Positions 6,059-6,456 of a stretch of 6,456 nt of DNA are shown piece after piece. The notes below the pieces were generated by a model. The model was not told where the DNA came from and searched no databases. It saw only the letters and a list, made by a program, of their open reading frames with translations. The first letter of the stretch is position 1. Every line of letters starts with the position of its first letter. The position numbers and the translations under genes are program-made. Source of the stretch: an uncultured Lachnospiraceae bacterium (GTDB lineage: Bacteria; Bacillota; Clostridia; Lachnospirales; Lachnospiraceae); assembly GCA_910585395.1 (NCBI GenBank), contig CAJUCK010000007.1, positions 48,736 to 55,191 of the forward strand, in the 5' to 3' direction.

Positions 6059-6456
6059 ATGGAAATATTTTCCTGGCTGCATTATGATTTTATGAAGTAT
6101 GCGGCTCTTGCCATATTGATCATCACGCCGTTGTTTGGTTTAATGGGTACCATGATTGTGAACAGGAAAATGGCTTTTTTTTCTGATGCTCTGGGACATT
6201 CTGCATTGACAGGAATCGCAGTGGGAGTGGTTTTGGGAGTGAACGATACCAGCGTTTCCATGGCGGTGTTTGCAGTGATATTTGCCCTCCTTCTGAATCA
6301 GATCAGCAGCAGGGTATCAGCTTCCACAGATACTGTGATATCTGTCTTTTCTTCCTGCAGTATTGCTCTGGGACTTGCTATTTTGTCCAGAGGCGGGAAT
6401 TTCAGCCGATATTCCAGTATATTAGTGGGAGACATTTTAAGTATCACACCAGAAGA
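6059..6456 (+). CDS. znuB: Metal ABC transporter permease, ZnuB type (partial, 5' end)
   Basis: This is the membrane subunit of the importer, forming the metal channel. An ATG at 6059 opens a frame that stays open to the window end: 132 codons plus two bases. It begins MEIFSWLHYDFMKYAALAIL. Hydrophobic, membrane-spanning stretches appear at about 13-33, 50-61, 66-80 and 93-110. The ABC-3 (ZnuB/MntB) family pattern is clear: FFSDALGHSALTGIAVG (40-56), the counterpart of the usual 'SHAxLPGIAIG' region, and LVGDILSI (122-129), which matches the family's 'GSILxI' segment. A normal member has about 260-280 residues, so roughly half is missing. The start is set by AAGGAGG eight bases upstream and by its position directly after the ATPase stop. 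A run of eight T at 6175-6182 lies within the frame. Confidence 0.92.
   Translation, partial: MEIFSWLHYDFMKYAALAILIITPLFGLMGTMIVNRKMAFFSDALGHSALTGIAVGVVLGVNDTSVSMAVFAVIFALLLNQISSRVSASTDTVISVFSSCSIALGLAILSRGGNFSRYSSILVGDILSITPE

Noticed and set aside
6175..6182. A run of eight T in the permease gene as a possible phase-variation site.
   Set aside because: It encodes Phe-Phe within a conserved family motif (AFFSDALGH) and the frame is intact. A tract of this length alone does not support phase variation.

Overview
The window is a one-directional block of genes, all on the + strand and tightly packed, from what looks like a low-to-mid GC Gram-positive anaerobe of the class Clostridia. A Lachnospiraceae-like genome is my best guess. 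That rests on the clpP-clpX-lon-engB order, strong purine-rich Shine-Dalgarno sites, and the style of the proteins. It is an inference, not a database match.

Layout. The first 60 bases are the 3' end of clpP, the proteolytic subunit of the Clp protease. A 66-base gap follows, holding a hairpin with a short T run (a weak terminator or attenuator) and the clpX ribosome binding site. Then come clpX (127-1386), lon (1398-3719) and engB/ysxC (3730-4332), separated by 11 and 10 bases. After only 8 more bases an ABC metal importer begins: a ZnuA-type solute-binding protein (4341-5294), its ATPase (5312-6058, starting at TTG) and the first 132 codons of the membrane permease (from 6059, cut by the window end). 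No stretch above 300 bases lacks a gene.

How the genes work together. ClpX unfolds substrates and feeds them to ClpP. Lon is an independent ATP-dependent protease. EngB is a GTPase needed for assembly of the large ribosomal subunit. This is a protein quality control and ribosome assembly cluster seen in many Bacillota. The three genes after it encode a high-affinity divalent metal importer, most likely for zinc because the third metal-ligand position is histidine and there is a histidine-rich loop. The short spacings suggest co-transcription with engB. I saw no convincing Zur-like palindrome or internal promoter before the importer genes.

Most of the window is ordinary housekeeping sequence with intact catalytic motifs, and I do not see a wholly new system. 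The points worth a second look are the join between the proteolysis cluster and the zinc importer, a binding protein without a lipobox, a Cys/His N-terminal extension on the importer ATPase, an ATPase and permease separated by a single in-frame TAG, and three sequence peculiarities in ClpX.
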